Positions 12,386 through 24,866 of a stretch of DNA of 64,000 bases are shown here, in pieces. The notes below the pieces were generated by a model. It saw only the letters and a program-made list of their open reading frames with translations. It had not been told where the DNA came from and ran no database searches. The position numbers and the translations under genes are program-made. Position 1 is the stretch's first letter. Every line of letters starts with the position of its first letter. This DNA comes from Molanna angustata (taxonomy: Eukaryota; Arthropoda; Insecta; Trichoptera; Molannidae): assembly GCA_963576475.1 (NCBI GenBank), contig OY754975.1, forward strand, positions 19,371,260 through 19,435,259, read 5' to 3'.

Positions 12386-12690
12386 AACACTTTAAGTGCC
12401 GATGGCAGTTTGTTAAATATACGTGGTGCAATATAATAAAAAAATCCTGGTCCAAATGTAGTATTCATTTTCGGAACTCGATAGCTACCTGAAGTTTTGC
12501 TCCTAGTGTCCCTTGCGTTAACTTTTGTGAAATTTGAATTGTTTTTAAAAAATAAATATAAGATTGATCATGAATAAAGTTGCCGTATATCCAGTACTTT
12601 GAAAGATTTAAAAAGGTTTTCTGAGCTATACCTGAATGATTGTGTCGTTCAATTCTTAACAGCCTATGGTTCTCGTTTTTTGTCAACAAT
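12386..12690 (-). pseudogene. LINE C-terminal tail remnant
   Basis: On the minus strand a frame reads YRVPKMNTTFGPGFFYY followed by APRIFNKLPSALKVLKK and a stop. This is the typical end of a non-LTR polyprotein (...F..RIFNKLP..LK). The upstream part continues in another frame, so the copy is frameshifted. The remainder to 12010 looks like its 3' region. Confidence 0.65.
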
Positions 12691-13250
12691 CTAGCCGAGG
12701 TATTGCGGGGTTGAATTTTCGTATTTTCCGCATTTAATTGTTTACGAGATAAACGTTTAGAGGAATATTTAATATTTATTTACCAAAGTACATACGACTA
12801 AACGCTGTAGGGATTTTTTTTCTGAAATCACTGTATTAGATCCAGCATACCAGTTGTAAACAGCTTTCCAATATTGAGTTGGGATGGCATTGTTTATTTC
12901 AAAACCGTTTGGAGTATTTTTCATTTTTGTTAAATGAAACGAAAAACCATATCTAATATTTCTTTGGTTCATTGTTTGATTCAAATTTTTGCGCGTGCTT
13001 TCCGTTTTTCGATATGGAAATTATGCTGTGGCAAAATAATATTCGATTTCCATCTACCAACTTCATACTACAGAGGTATTTTTGCTTTTTTATTTGTTCA
13101 TGTTTTGCTTCGTGATTCAAATACTTGGCAAACAATTTTAAAATAAAGAGAGATAATCTTTTGTGAATTGGTATTATTATTAATTTGTTCACGTAGAGGA
13201 TCGAATGGATTTAATATTGTAGATCGTACGAAATTAATTCGTTTTTTTAC

Positions 13251-13420
13251 ATATACATACCATCACGGCATATCTCACAATGTGGAGTTACCAGCGACAT
13301 ATGCGCGGGAGCGCACTACCTTATGAAAGGAAACACGACACGTGCGTGTATGCCTACACATTAGTGTCGTCTCACCTAGAAAGGCAACATTCACAATGAG
13401 TATTCATCTTCTTTCAGCCA
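13251..13420 (-). repeat. Dispersed repeat family R, copy 2
   Basis: Reverse-orientation copy: 'cataccatcacggcatatct' at the left, a '-gtctcacctagaaaggc' block and an 'aatgtggagttacc' block correspond to 11236-11505. Confidence 0.65.
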
Positions 13421-13439
13421 TTTCTCCACTACTATGCTA

Positions 13440-13841
13440 AACGTGCTATGTGCTATGTACGGTATGCTTATTTTACTTTATTGATTATAGACTAAAGTAC
13501 TCATTCGATTCTTTTCAAATTATGCAAATTTGCATATCTAATACTCACTTAGACCCCATCAGATTTTGAAGTATATTTGAATAGTGCTTCTAAATTTTTT
13601 TAACTGTCAAATATTTCAAAATTTGATCTTTTTATTTTCAAATTGGTAAAAAGGCACATCACTTTTATAAAATGGCATTGAAGAAATATCAAGATTTCAT
13701 AATAAAATATTTAAATAAAATATATTGAACAAACTCATTTCTTAAAAATGTTTAAAATTTCCCATACAAAAATTGAATACCTACCTACTTTGTGGAGTGA
13801 CTTGGTAGTGAGGAATATTGCGTTGGCCACAACCCACTCGT
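13440..13841 (-). repeat. Dispersed foldback family F, copy 1
   Basis: The right end 'gttggccacaacccactcg' is the complement of the family start GAGTGGGTTGTGGCCAACGC seen at 21103 and 56717. The internal blocks 'ttcaaatta..caaatttgca' and 'taagac/ccccat' follow the order of 57003-57110 in reverse. No coding. Confidence 0.7.
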
Positions 13842-16770
13842 TTTTTAATTATTACATATTATAGTTTAAGTTAAGTGTTTCACGAAAGGTTATCTGAAAT
13901 ATTTAAAAATGTAGGTATTCAAAAGCAGAAAAAATGGGTGAACCATTATGAAAGTGGATTTAGTATAGCAATGAAAATATTTAGCAATGAAAAAAAAAAT
14001 TATTTAGCAATGAAAATTTAGTGCCGAGCTAAGAATGCCTCATAATATTCCCTCTTATATATTATACCACTCGGAATAACTATTCAATTTTCAACAAAAA
14101 TATAAATTATGTCCCTTTCAAGATTCCGTAAAAAAAATAATTTCTATCTTTTATAAGTAATAACGGTTTTTCCGCGTTAAAAGGATCCCAAATGACACAA
14201 AGGTCCCTCTCTGCTATGGTTCTGGTGTAGGTGAACTTTCAAAGCCGAAAACGGATATCCGTTCTGGGCAAAGATTTCATACTAACGGTTTCTGGAGCAG
14301 GGATGCCGCAAACGTCTGGGTATTTTGAAATATTTAAAATAAATCCCATTTTTGATACTCGATTACATTGAAACATAAAAATTAATTATTAATGTTTCTA
14401 CACAAGTCTTTCATAATAAAATTTCATAAATAAAGTAAGAATAAGTCATGGTTTATTGATAATGAGAACATACAGGATTTACTTTTATAATTTATTTATT
14501 TACGGTAAAATAAAACCATTTACATAAAAAAGTACAGAATAAAGATACATCACATCATCTTAAGTTAAAAATATAAAAATCAAAAAGCATACATATATGT
14601 ATATGAATATACATATGTGAAAATAAAAATAGTTTTTACTTATTTAGAATTAGAATTCTTATTCAAATACAAATTATAAAAAGATATAAAAAAAACAAAG
14701 AAAGTAACAAGAATACAAATAGGTACATAAGTATAAAAATCAAGAGAAAGATAAAAAAATATAAGAAATATAGAAAACATATAAAATAGAAATTAAAAAT
14801 GATATAAATAGAAAAAACACAATTGAAAATAATGTTACGAAAACAATACCGATCTTAGTTCAATTTTCAAGTTGTATAAGCTTACATTGAAAATGTCAGC
14901 AACAAAAGCATACTCATTCCCCAAACGATGAATTCTGGGAAACGGAGAATGTCTATGGGCTTCGGTCCTCATTATATCGCAATTAAATATTGATGAGTGA
15001 TTCGTAAATCTGTTAGGAAACGAATGATGAAATTAATGAAATTAATCAATGAAATTAATGATGGACAGTCAAATTCAGAAATTATTATTATTTTTTTCTA
15101 TTTTGTTTTATTTTTCTGCTGTATATATTTTATTTTTTTTATTTTCTCTTTGTAATAGTTAAATTTTTTAGACCTATCACATATGCATTAACAAAAAACT
15201 GTTTACATGTAGATACCACACAATCAACATTTTTATTTATTATTTTATAAAGGTATACCCACAAACAGGCTAAGCCTTGTGGGATTTTTGGTATGTGTAA
15301 TAGATGTATATAAGTGTATGTATGTATATGTATATTTCAGTAAATATGTATTATATACTCTGTACCAAAAATTTCTTAAATAAATAGATAAACGGTTAAA
15401 AAAATATCTTGTTACACGCAAAAAAAAACGAATAAATAAAACTAAAATTATAACAGAAGATACTATTTTGAAAAGAGGAGACTGCAAAGAATAGATAAAT
15501 GTTTTCAGGTCGATTGTATTGCTCAAGTATTTTTTAAAGGGAAATGAACTAAGAAAATCTATTCCAGATTATTGTTTAATGTACTTGTTAAAGCAAAAGT
15601 TTAATATAAATATTGTGAAATAAAAAAATTTTCACAGTAAAGTAATACCTAGTCAATATCAGCAGTTTTCAATCTGTCGATCGAGACGGCTTCTAATTTG
15701 TAATTTTCCATAATGTGTCTTCATGTCTTTTCTAATCACAAGAGTCAATAATTAAATGAATCTGTAGGTAAGCTTTCAAGATATTGGTGATTAAAATATA
15801 AATAAAAGAACAATGACAGAATAATGTAAGTTATAAATATGAATTGATTTGAAATATTTATTAAACAATCGTTCCAATTTTCATCCCTATTTAAGCCAAC
15901 GGAATGCCAACATCACACTGAGTAAACTCTGCCGATTATATTTGATGAATGGTTGATCACTTATCAACCTCTCAGATAATAACTTGTATCGATATTTTCT
16001 ATTTTTTTTTCAAAATATGTCATGGCCCATGCGGTTGTGACAAGAACTGTATTTTGTTGATAATTTCATTTCTATGCAAACGATATAGATATTTTACTAT
16101 AATTTGCTGGACGCAGTCGTATATTTAAAAGTAAGTCCTTTGATTCTAATCAGAGTTTTTTGTATACACAGTGACAATAACCTTCGTTAGAAATATAACT
16201 GCATAGTTTTTGATTGTTCTGATTGCATAATCTATAGTGTTTACTCTCTATTAATTAATATTTACTATATTTTCAATCATAATATTATATGAATCAACAA
16301 AAAATTCATAAATTAAGGGAAAGCTCGTGCAATATGTAGGTATGTAAATCTTAGTCACTGGTTGGAACTTGTGTTTGCTAATACTTATTTTGATTATCTT
16401 CAATAAAATGAATATAAAAAAAGTTGTTACGATGCGAGGTTTTAAAAATAATATGTATACGCGAAAATATAGGAGTGAATTAATTTAATATTTTCGAATT
16501 GAATTTTATAGTTGGAATATTAAACATACCCATATCATAAAATAAACGAATAGCATAGTTGGTATTTTGCGAAAATTGCATTTAACTATAATCATCGTCG
16601 GTAGCTAAGCGTATTTCGTTTTCCTCTGGCAAATTGGATTTAAGATGCGCAGACTGCATCATGTGGAGTATGAAGTGTTTAACACTTCTAATCTAATCTA
16701 ATTTAACCTACCACGAAAGCAGAAGATACCGAAAATGAACAAATTACGCAGTCATCTATGTAGATCTCGT
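13842..16770. other. AT-rich intron DNA, no gene seen
   Basis: Mostly A/T low-complexity sequence. The stretch 14160-14330 is less AT-rich but has no persistent frame. No transposon termini recognised. Confidence 0.5.
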
Positions 16771-16773
16771 TGA

Positions 16774-17275
16774 TTGTTCTTTCCACGATATGGAAATGCT
16801 GAATTTAACTCTGAGAGAAAGCAAATTGTAATAGACCATGATGCCAGTAATTTTGATGAAAAAGATGAAGCAGCATTAGTTCCACATGGAAGAATAAAAG
16901 AACTGCCTTCAAGTAAAATTGAAATGTAAATTAACAGCTTAGTTTTGATAACGGAACTCATATCCATTATATGACAAAGTGGATAAAAATGAATCCTATA
17001 TAAACATGATCCGAAATGGATATTTCTATTGATTTAAGGTTTAGTGTGCAAACTAATACGAATACAACAGCAATTTAAGTATAATTTAAGTTCTCTCGCA
17101 AGATAACAGGTGTTTATTTAAATTTAAACACATCCAGGAAATATACAGTAATTGTATTTAAAAAGGCCGAACAAACAGAAGTGGCAGGAAAGGTGTTTGA
17201 GGTGAAGAAGAAAAAGGTGTATACATTCAAAGAATATCAATCCATACTGAATTTGCTATTGCTAAGTTTGAAATA
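16774..17275 (+). pseudogene. Unrecognised coding-like remnant (two open segments)
   Basis: The segment 16774-16929 reads an acidic, varied peptide including SERKQIVIDHDASNF and DEAALVPHGRIKELPSSK, ending in a stop. The segment from about 17128 to 17275 reads KYTVIVFKKAEQTEVAGK and VYTFKEYQSILN, ending in a stop. Unlike the chance frames around them, both have balanced amino-acid composition. They are in the same orientation but separated by stops. I do not recognise the protein. It could be an old transposon or captured gene fragment. It is within the 18.4-kb receptor intron. Confidence 0.4.
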
Positions 17276-17399
17276 AATTTACATACATATCTAGATGATT
17301 TGTCAGTTAACAATAAAGTATAACAAAGTTTCATTAATAAAGATTATTTATTTATAACCCCTTTTCGCCACAATATTTAAATAAATAACGTCGTTTTCC

Positions 17400-17686
17400 T
17401 GTCAAACCGCAGCCTACCCCTTCTATCTGCTGAACGTGCCACACTAGCTATCCCTATTCACAATACAGAAGTTTTCAGCTCTTCTTTCCAAGAACTTTCA
17501 GCTAGACTATGGAATGGTAAATCCTTACAAATATTTAAAGATAAACTAAAAAAAACTTTATCTGTCAAATAGTTCCAGAATATGCTATGTGAGGTGTTTT
17601 TTTTCTCTCTTTTTTTATTCATTATTTCTCACTAAATACCTGTTATTGCACCAATCTAACTTTAGAGCCTTCGCGTTGCTTGGGTT
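17400..17686 (+). pseudogene. LINE fragment, same family as 35140-36335, cut by the gap
   Basis: The stretch 17420-17575 aligns with the end of the 35.3-kb LINE: 'atctgctgaacgt', 'cacaatacagaagtt', 'cagctcttctttcc', and 'agactatggaatgg'. It then ends in a stop and a T-rich 3' UTR. Frame breaks are present. It runs into the assembly gap, a likely place for assembly collapse between repeats. Confidence 0.75.
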
Positions 17687-17886
17687 NNNNNNNNNNNNNN
17701 NNNNNNNNNNNNNNNNNNNNNNNNNNNNNNNNNNNNNNNNNNNNNNNNNNNNNNNNNNNNNNNNNNNNNNNNNNNNNNNNNNNNNNNNNNNNNNNNNNNN
17801 NNNNNNNNNNNNNNNNNNNNNNNNNNNNNNNNNNNNNNNNNNNNNNNNNNNNNNNNNNNNNNNNNNNNNNNNNNNNNNNNNNNNNN
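17687..17886. other. Assembly gap (200 N)
   Basis: Exactly 200 unknown bases. The true length is unknown. Nothing can be called across it. Confidence 1.
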
Positions 17887-18635
17887 ACTAAAATTTATAT
17901 CTTTAAGCGAGGTCACATATCGTATAATATATTATGGTTATCCTGGATGATACAGCTAACTACATAGTTGTACACACAAAATCAAGGACCAAACCTGCGT
18001 TGAAAATAATATTTGAACATATTTCGTAAAACTTTATTAAATTTGTAGAAATAAATACAGTTTGTGAAACAATAAAACTGGATTTTAAACCAAAATTACA
18101 TTAAGATTTTTATTAAAAATTGATACAAAAATAAATCATTATGTACTGCTACACAAAATACCTAAAGTACATAGTGATAAATATGAAATACTTATATGAC
18201 ATAAAAATTTACTCAAACGTTGTTGTCAAACAGAGTTGAATATTGCCATTACACTTTATTTTTTTAGTCAGAGTTATGAAACAATGTAATATTTATAATC
18301 AATTCGAGTATGTATAATGTATATACATATATGATGGATAATTTTTGCTGAAACACGACAATAAAAAAAACACAATATAATCACTAAAGTAACAGTTTTA
18401 TTTATCCTGTACTCTATTCACTGATGCTTGAGAGCGAATCCATGACATTAGAGCCGCATAAGGTTAGTATTATATTTCTAATTATGAAAAAAGTTCCTTG
18501 GATATCTCTACCTCAGAGAAAGATGGTCACAATCCGTGGGTCTTCTTGTCTTAGTTCGTTCATAATAATATTATGTTGAGTTATCAATGATATAAGGTAA
18601 TATGGATAATGTGTTTTCAATTATGTATTAATAAA

Positions 18636-18669
18636 ATAAATAAATTTATTAAAAAAAATAACCAAATAA

Positions 18670-18744
<75 letters not shown>

Positions 18745-18749
18745 ACAAA

Positions 18750-18788
<39 letters not shown>

Positions 18789-18793
18789 ACAAA

Positions 18794-18836
<43 letters not shown>

Positions 18837-18990
18837 AGTAAAAAAAATAAATAAATAAATAAAAGAAAAAAAACTAAATAAATAGATAAAAAAAAATATT
18901 AACAAACAAAAAAATAAATACATAAATAAATAATTAAATACATAAATAAATAAATGAATGAATAAACAAATGTATAAATAAATAAATCTT
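18636..18990 (+). repeat. (AAAT/TAAA)n microsatellite
   Basis: About 350 bases of AAAT-type tetranucleotide repeat, nearly pure at 18665-18835 and degenerate to the right. Possibly grown from a retroposon A-rich tail. Confidence 0.97.
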
Positions 18991-20140
18991 CGAGAAAATT
19001 ATTAACATGTATGTTAAGGTTAATTCACTAAAGCAAATGTACTACAAATTGTTTTATTTTTCTCTATGATGGACCAATCCGCTGCAGATAAACTGCCTCG
19101 AGAGAAAACAATAATTTTTTTGACATAAGAATAACATGTTAATTGTCAAAGATGAATTTGACGCCTACAAAAAAAATCCTGTTTTGAGTTACTAAACAAA
19201 TTAATGTATCCTCACTGAACACAACAATGTAGGTTCGGAATCAAACGCCGTAACAACTGATTCTCAAAGTCTTATTATATGTGTTTTTGTGTTGTTCAAT
19301 GATAAATTACCTACTATGAATCTACAAAGTTAGAACTGCCTCTTGTAATTTGTCCTGTAGGTATACGAGGACGTTGAAAAGAGAAGATATAAGTTAGTTT
19401 CATATGTATGAGCATTGGATGCAATTCCGTGTGAATCAGGTTGGCAACTTAGTGGCAAGGAGTATCTATATTCAATGTTAGTATGTAGGTACTTTGTTTT
19501 CCCTTTGCTCGTTGCGATCCAAAGCAAGAGTTAATTGCCGTCAAAACAACGGCAAAGTGCTATGAAAAGTCTTGTTTGAAGCTGACAACGTCAATAGTAA
19601 GTAACGTGGGCCGTGTCTAGAGATGGAGTTAAGAATGTAAGAGAAGAAAACGAAGATACAAATAATAGAGAAAGAAGGGGTAAAACAGAATACCCAAGTT
19701 ATATGTATAAGTAGGTACAATAAAATTTAAATGAAATTAAGGCATGAATATATAAATATCGCATTGAATGGACACCAAGTATCTAAGAATATTATAAATT
19801 GCTTAAGTATATACTTGGAAAATATAAAAAACCCGACATTAACTATTCTTCTTAATGTAAAAAGTATAAAAACTATTTCAATGTTAATCAAGGAATAAGT
19901 ATTATTGATAAATTTTATTTTAATTATCTCTAATATTTCAAGTTCATCTAATTATTTACCTTACTTTTCTATTTGGGTAGGTATTCTATTTTTCTTGGTA
20001 TTACCACTTCCATATCTATTATTCGTATCCTTGCTTCGAATCTATATACTATTTATTTACCTTTTATCACACCATATTTATAATGACAACAATAAGTAGA
20101 TTACTGCTGCCCAACTAGGAAATCCTGTTCTAAAAATTTT
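18991..20140. other. AT-rich intron DNA, no gene seen
   Basis: No motif-bearing open frame. Only short, low-complexity frames are present. Confidence 0.5.
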
Positions 20141-20146
20141 TTTTAA

Positions 20147-20397
20147 TGAAAAAAAAAATTTAATAAAAAATATAAAAAAATGTTTTCTCAATAAAAAATG
20201 TTTGAGAAACCCTGAATTTTTTTTGAAATGAATTTGAAATTTTTTATTTGTCATATTTTCAGCTTTTATGGTTTTTGAGATATATGGAAAAATAAAGTAA
20301 AAATTCAAAAGTTGATAACCCCTGAGTGAAACAAAATTAAAAAATTCTGAGTATAAGAGTTTTGTAGGCCTATAACTATCATGCAATAAGTTTAATA
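20147..20397 (-). mobile_element. Internal fragment of the Helitron-like family
   Basis: 'cttaataaaaaatgtttgag'-type, 'agcttttatggttt', 'aattcaaaagttgataaccc' and 'agttttgtaggcctataact' match the interior of H1, H8 and H9 in the same order. Both ends are missing. Confidence 0.75.
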
Positions 20398-20399
20398 TT

Positions 20400-21096
20400 T
20401 TTTTGTATGTGATGTTTTTTTTTCTTGATTTGTAATATAAATTTTTTTCTCTGTGTGCTGCTTTTGAAACTATGTGTTTTATTAATAATTGTTAGTTAAT
20501 TTGTTATTTAATTTATGTGTTTTGTTCTATAGGTAATTTGAAAAATATTTTTATTGTGTAAGCAAAGAGCTGCTGCTTTCCATAACACAAGTTTTTTGCT
20601 TGAATTAGGAAGGGAAACATTACTTATTTTGATAGTATTTAATATTATATATAATTCTGAATTCTACACGAAAAAAAACTTATAAAATGCAAATAACACT
20701 AGATATAAAATATTGTGATTGAAAACTAGAATTAAGACATGTGATTATTGATATTATTTTGAAAATCACATTGATGAAAGCTAAACTTCGGTTAAAGACA
20801 GCACATAAATAAAATTAACTCTGGTTGTCATTTGAAAACCCAACATGAATATATTTTTTATTTAAATAAAAAAATATCGGTCTTTGGCTATTCACTTACG
20901 ACTTGCCACCGGTCCTGACCGAAAACACAGCGTGAGTTCTTTAAACTAAAAATCAAATAATAAACATGTAAGTTTTCTTTAGTCGTGTCTGGATTCTTAA
21001 CTAGGGAGTTGTTTTAATATAATATGTACCGTTTACTACGGACTTTTGCATGGTTCGTTCTATCCGACCACAACAATAAAGCTTTTAACTCGATCT
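20400..21096. other. AT-rich intron DNA, no gene seen
   Basis: No feature recognised. Confidence 0.45.
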
Positions 21097-21102
21097 ACAA
21101 AG

Positions 21103-21974
21103 GAGTGGGTTGTGGCCAACGCTATACTCCTCACTACCAAGTCACTCCATAGAGTATTCGAATTTCGTATGGAAAATTATCAGCATTTTCATGAAATGAG
21201 TTATGTTAAATTATTTTTGATTTAAATATTTTATTATGAAAATTTGATAATTATTTAACGCCATTTTACGAAAGTGATGTGCATTTTTCCCAATTTGAAA
21301 ATAAAAATATCAAATTTTAAGTTTCCCGAGCTTGGACTCACTTTGATATAATATATAACATATAAAAAAATGAGAATTTTGAAAGATATCTGAATAGTTT
21401 TTCTCATTTTTTTAAACTGTCAAATATTTCAAAGTGGCCCCAAGCTTAGGAAACTTAAAATTTGATATATTTCTTTTCGAATTCCTTAAAAGGCACACCA
21501 CTTTCATAACATGACAGTGAAGAAATATTTATTTATTTTCTTTGGGAAACTACAGCTCATTTACAGTTTAATGATACAATATTATTTTACAGTGAGAGAC
21601 CCAAAAAAATTTCATGTTAAAAAAAGTAAAAAAAAATTGAAAAACTCAAATCATGAAAATGCTGAAAAATGGAGAAACACTATTCAGATATCCTAGAAAA
21701 TTATCATTTTTTTAAATGTCATATTTAAATGTGACTTCAAGCTCAGGAAACTTAAAATTTGATATTTTTTTATTCAAATTGGGAAAAATTCACATCACTT
21801 TCATAAAATGGCATTGAATAAATACCAATTTTCGTAATAAAATATTTAAATCAAAAATAATTTAACATAACTCATTTCATGAAAATGCTGAAAAATTTCC
21901 ATATGAAATTTGAATACTTCATGGAGTGACTACTTGGTAGTGAGTAGTATAGCGTTGACCACAACCCACTCGTT
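21103..21974. repeat. Foldback family F, inverted pair
   Basis: The left end GAGTGGGTTGTGGCCAACGC (from 21103) and the right end complement at about 21951-21974 form long inverted arms (about 260 bases). The middle has a second partial inverted copy (21418-21530) and a 190-base unrelated stretch. Related single-arm copies are at 13440, 40960 and 56717. Confidence 0.75.
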
Positions 21975-22512
21975 TAAAAATGTTGTCAACGTTTTCCCTA
22001 TAATCATTATTTGTTAAGCTTCGTGTGTTACACCATCACTCTTTGAATTGTTCATAAAGTCACGGTATAAATAGATACCTGGTACATATAGGTACAAAAT
22101 ATTTATGTACCTTTATATTTATAACCAGGTAATTATTGTTTTACGGCCAAGGATGTAATTAGATAATGAGTTATCACATCCCAGCACACACTATGTACAT
22201 CCACAATAACCCTTGAAATGGGTAAAGAGTGACGTAAAGAGGAAGGGAACGACCGGGAGAGTGAATTGGGTGGCGATGATCAACCATGGAGAATGTAATG
22301 ACCACATTTATGCTGTGTCGTAAAATGGTCACAAAGATGGATCAATACTAACACAAATCACAAAAGTACCTACCTGGAGAAGTGGATAAAATTTCTATCT
22401 AATGCCATTGTTTCGAGTACTTAATATGAGTACAACATATTTTTTTCGTGTTTCATACATGCAAATACAAATATACAATCATTATAATAAATATACAATC
22501 AAAAGACATTAC

Positions 22513-22892
22513 CCCCCTATTCAGTAACTATTATAACTAAAATAGGAACACACTAAAATTGTAGATTTTAGATTTACGGTCTTATTTCAGCGTTATAAAA
22601 TATAAACTTGGACTAAATGGAATAGGAACGTACCTATGTATATTGGCCGGAACGTTCTTTGAAAGTTACTGAATACGTATTTTGAATAATTATGAAAATG
22701 ATAAAATTTCATAATTTTCATAATTATTCATAATACATCTGATTCTGTAACTTTTAAAGAACGTTCCGGCCAAAATAGGTACGTTCTTATTCCATTTAAT
22801 CCAAGTTGATATTTTATAACGCTGAAATAAGACCGTAAATCTAAAATTTTAGAACGTTCCTAATTTAGTTCCAATAGTTACTGAATAGGGGG
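22513..22892. mobile_element. 380-bp palindromic MITE
   Basis: Termini are CCCCCTATTCAGTAACTATT at the left and the complement 'agttactgaataggggg' at the right. The arms remain paired for about 180 bases, with small changes such as 'ggccggaacgttctttgaaa' against 'tttaaagaacgttccggcc'. The short centre is AT-rich and also self-complementary. No protein. No clear target-site duplication was seen. Confidence 0.88.
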
Positions 22893-23184
22893 TATTTCAC
22901 GATAAATAAAGAACACATTGCTCTCTACCAGACATAGTGCATCAGTGTACAATAATTATTTATCTTCGTACATTTGTGTTTGGCGCCGACATTTAAAAGT
23001 GATGTAAAAAAATAGTCAATACATAAATAAATAAATAAACAAGCAATTAAAACTACAAATAAAATATACATAATAAATAAATAAATAAATATTTTTTCCT
23101 TGGGTTATCACTATTGTATCCTGACCATTGATCCGTTAGTTCATTCCGTTAGAACGTTCGAAACTTCAGCCACATTGTAAAATT

Positions 23185-23280
23185 TGATTTTTGCACAAGC
23201 ATTTATGCTTAATTTAGGGAATGTATGAAAATGTATATGTGTTTGGTTTAAGGAATATTCATTCTTTAAAAAGAAAAATG
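23185..23280 (+). mobile_element. SINE body/tail fragment
   Basis: 'gcatttatgcttaatttagg' then 'gaatgtatg' and 'attcattctttaaaaag' recur after the tRNA-like heads at 38000 and, in reverse, at 39000, and at 58115. The head is missing here. Confidence 0.6.
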
Positions 23281-23958
23281 TTTTGCAACCTATGCTACAT
23301 ATGTAAGTCGTGTGTTACGTTAGATGTAAAAATAACGTGCTTTATAATTAAATGGGTAATTATTTTAAACTTTGTAGTGCATTTTATCAGATTTTTGACT
23401 CTGTTGATTTAATTTTTTGTTGCAATGATTTACCGGAGTAAGGTTTTTATACAGAAATAGTTTTTAAAGTTACAATTTAATTGTAGCTTTTTTTTGGAGT
23501 CATAAATTTTTTTTTTTAGTTTTTAACTATGTATTCAGCACCTAGCCTACGAAAGGTTACAAGACTTGTGGATTATTTTATGTTTAGTGGCAAACTATTT
23601 TGAGACCTTTATGCTATAAACTATTTTGTGTACATGTTGATCTCGATTTTATAATTTGAATAGTCGATGATTATCAGCTCTTAGTTAATGCATCTCGCGA
23701 TATATGACGTCGATTGAGTTTGGGCTATATAGAGGACACAAAATTTCATAGTTTGCCATACGTCAAAGAAAAAAAATAGTATAAAAATGAACATAAAAAT
23801 GAATTGTGAAACATAAAATCACCATCAAAAAATATAAGCAAAGAGTAAAAAAAACGAAAATAACTCATTTAGGTATTTCGATAACTCCGATAAAACGTAT
23901 AATTTTGTTTTTTCTTATTAAAATTATTTTTACAAACTTTGTGGAATTCTATAAATCA

Positions 23959-24184
23959 TTTTAGTAATTTTTACTAAAATATGAATAGCAAAAAACTTTG
24001 TATATTCCACTTCACATGTATATTTCGTTAGAACGTTTTTGGATTTATCAATCTATCTTCAGTAACAACAACAATGTGACTGAAGATGGATTGATATATC
24101 CGAAAACGTTCTAACGAAAATTACATGTGAAGTGGAATATACAAAGTTTTTTGCTATTCATATTTTAGTAAAAATTACTAAAAT
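23959..24184. repeat. Penelope-type foldback with hammerhead-like core, copy 1
   Basis: Arms of about 100 bases pair almost perfectly around a short ACAACAACA loop (24064-24080). The right arm contains CTGAAGA, a short stem (GGAT...ATCC) and GAAAACGTTCTAACG. The outer parts include 'aactttgtatattccac'. The same layout occurs at 39898-40107 and 62286-62588. Family meaning is inferred: Penelope-like elements are known to carry hammerhead motifs in their terminal repeats. Confidence 0.7.
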
Positions 24185-24860
24185 AATTTGCTATTATAAT
24201 TTTGTTTTATAAACATCATAAAACCATTATTAATGTAAACTTGACAGCGTTTGATCGGAATCTTAAAACCATAGCTAAATATGGATGATGATGAGCCATT
24301 AGCCTAATCACACACCGTTTCGTTTACATACTAACATCCAATCTACTAAAATAATATCTGAATATTATCTTCACATCCAGAAGCTATTTTATTCAAACAT
24401 TTATGGCGCAATCAATTCTGTAAACGTTCATTTTCATTCTCGCTAAAATATCAACCCATGAAAACCTCTAAAAGGGGGCTATCATAAACGTCTGGAGAAT
24501 GCTTATGTGCTATATTTAAACAACATTAAAGCGAAAATTTTCTGCGCTGAAAAGCAATCTTGTAACAAATAATATACAGTCGTGTGACAATTTATTATGG
24601 CAAACTAAAAAAAATAAAAAAAAATCACATTTTTTAGCATTTCTTATTCGAGAATTTTTAGAATTAAAACGTAGGTACCATTTGAATATTATGTAGGTAC
24701 TTTTTGGGGTGATAAAAGTTTTTTCATACCCATATCTAAAGACAAAGAATATTTTTAGTTTGAAAATTGAGTATTGGTCTAAATTAATACATTCAATAAA
24801 AATATAAATGTAGAAAGAGTTATCAGACAGGCAGATATGCTGATATGTCTGATCTCACAA
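24185..24860. other. Intron DNA, no gene seen
   Basis: No transposon end or motif-bearing frame recognised. Confidence 0.4.
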
Positions 24861-24866
24861 CAGTAT

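Noticed and set aside
17589..17967. Frames across the gap
   Set aside because: They consist mainly of unknown bases.
18621..18923. 100-codon Leu/Ile/Phe/Tyr frame on the minus strand
   Set aside because: Translation of the TAAA microsatellite.
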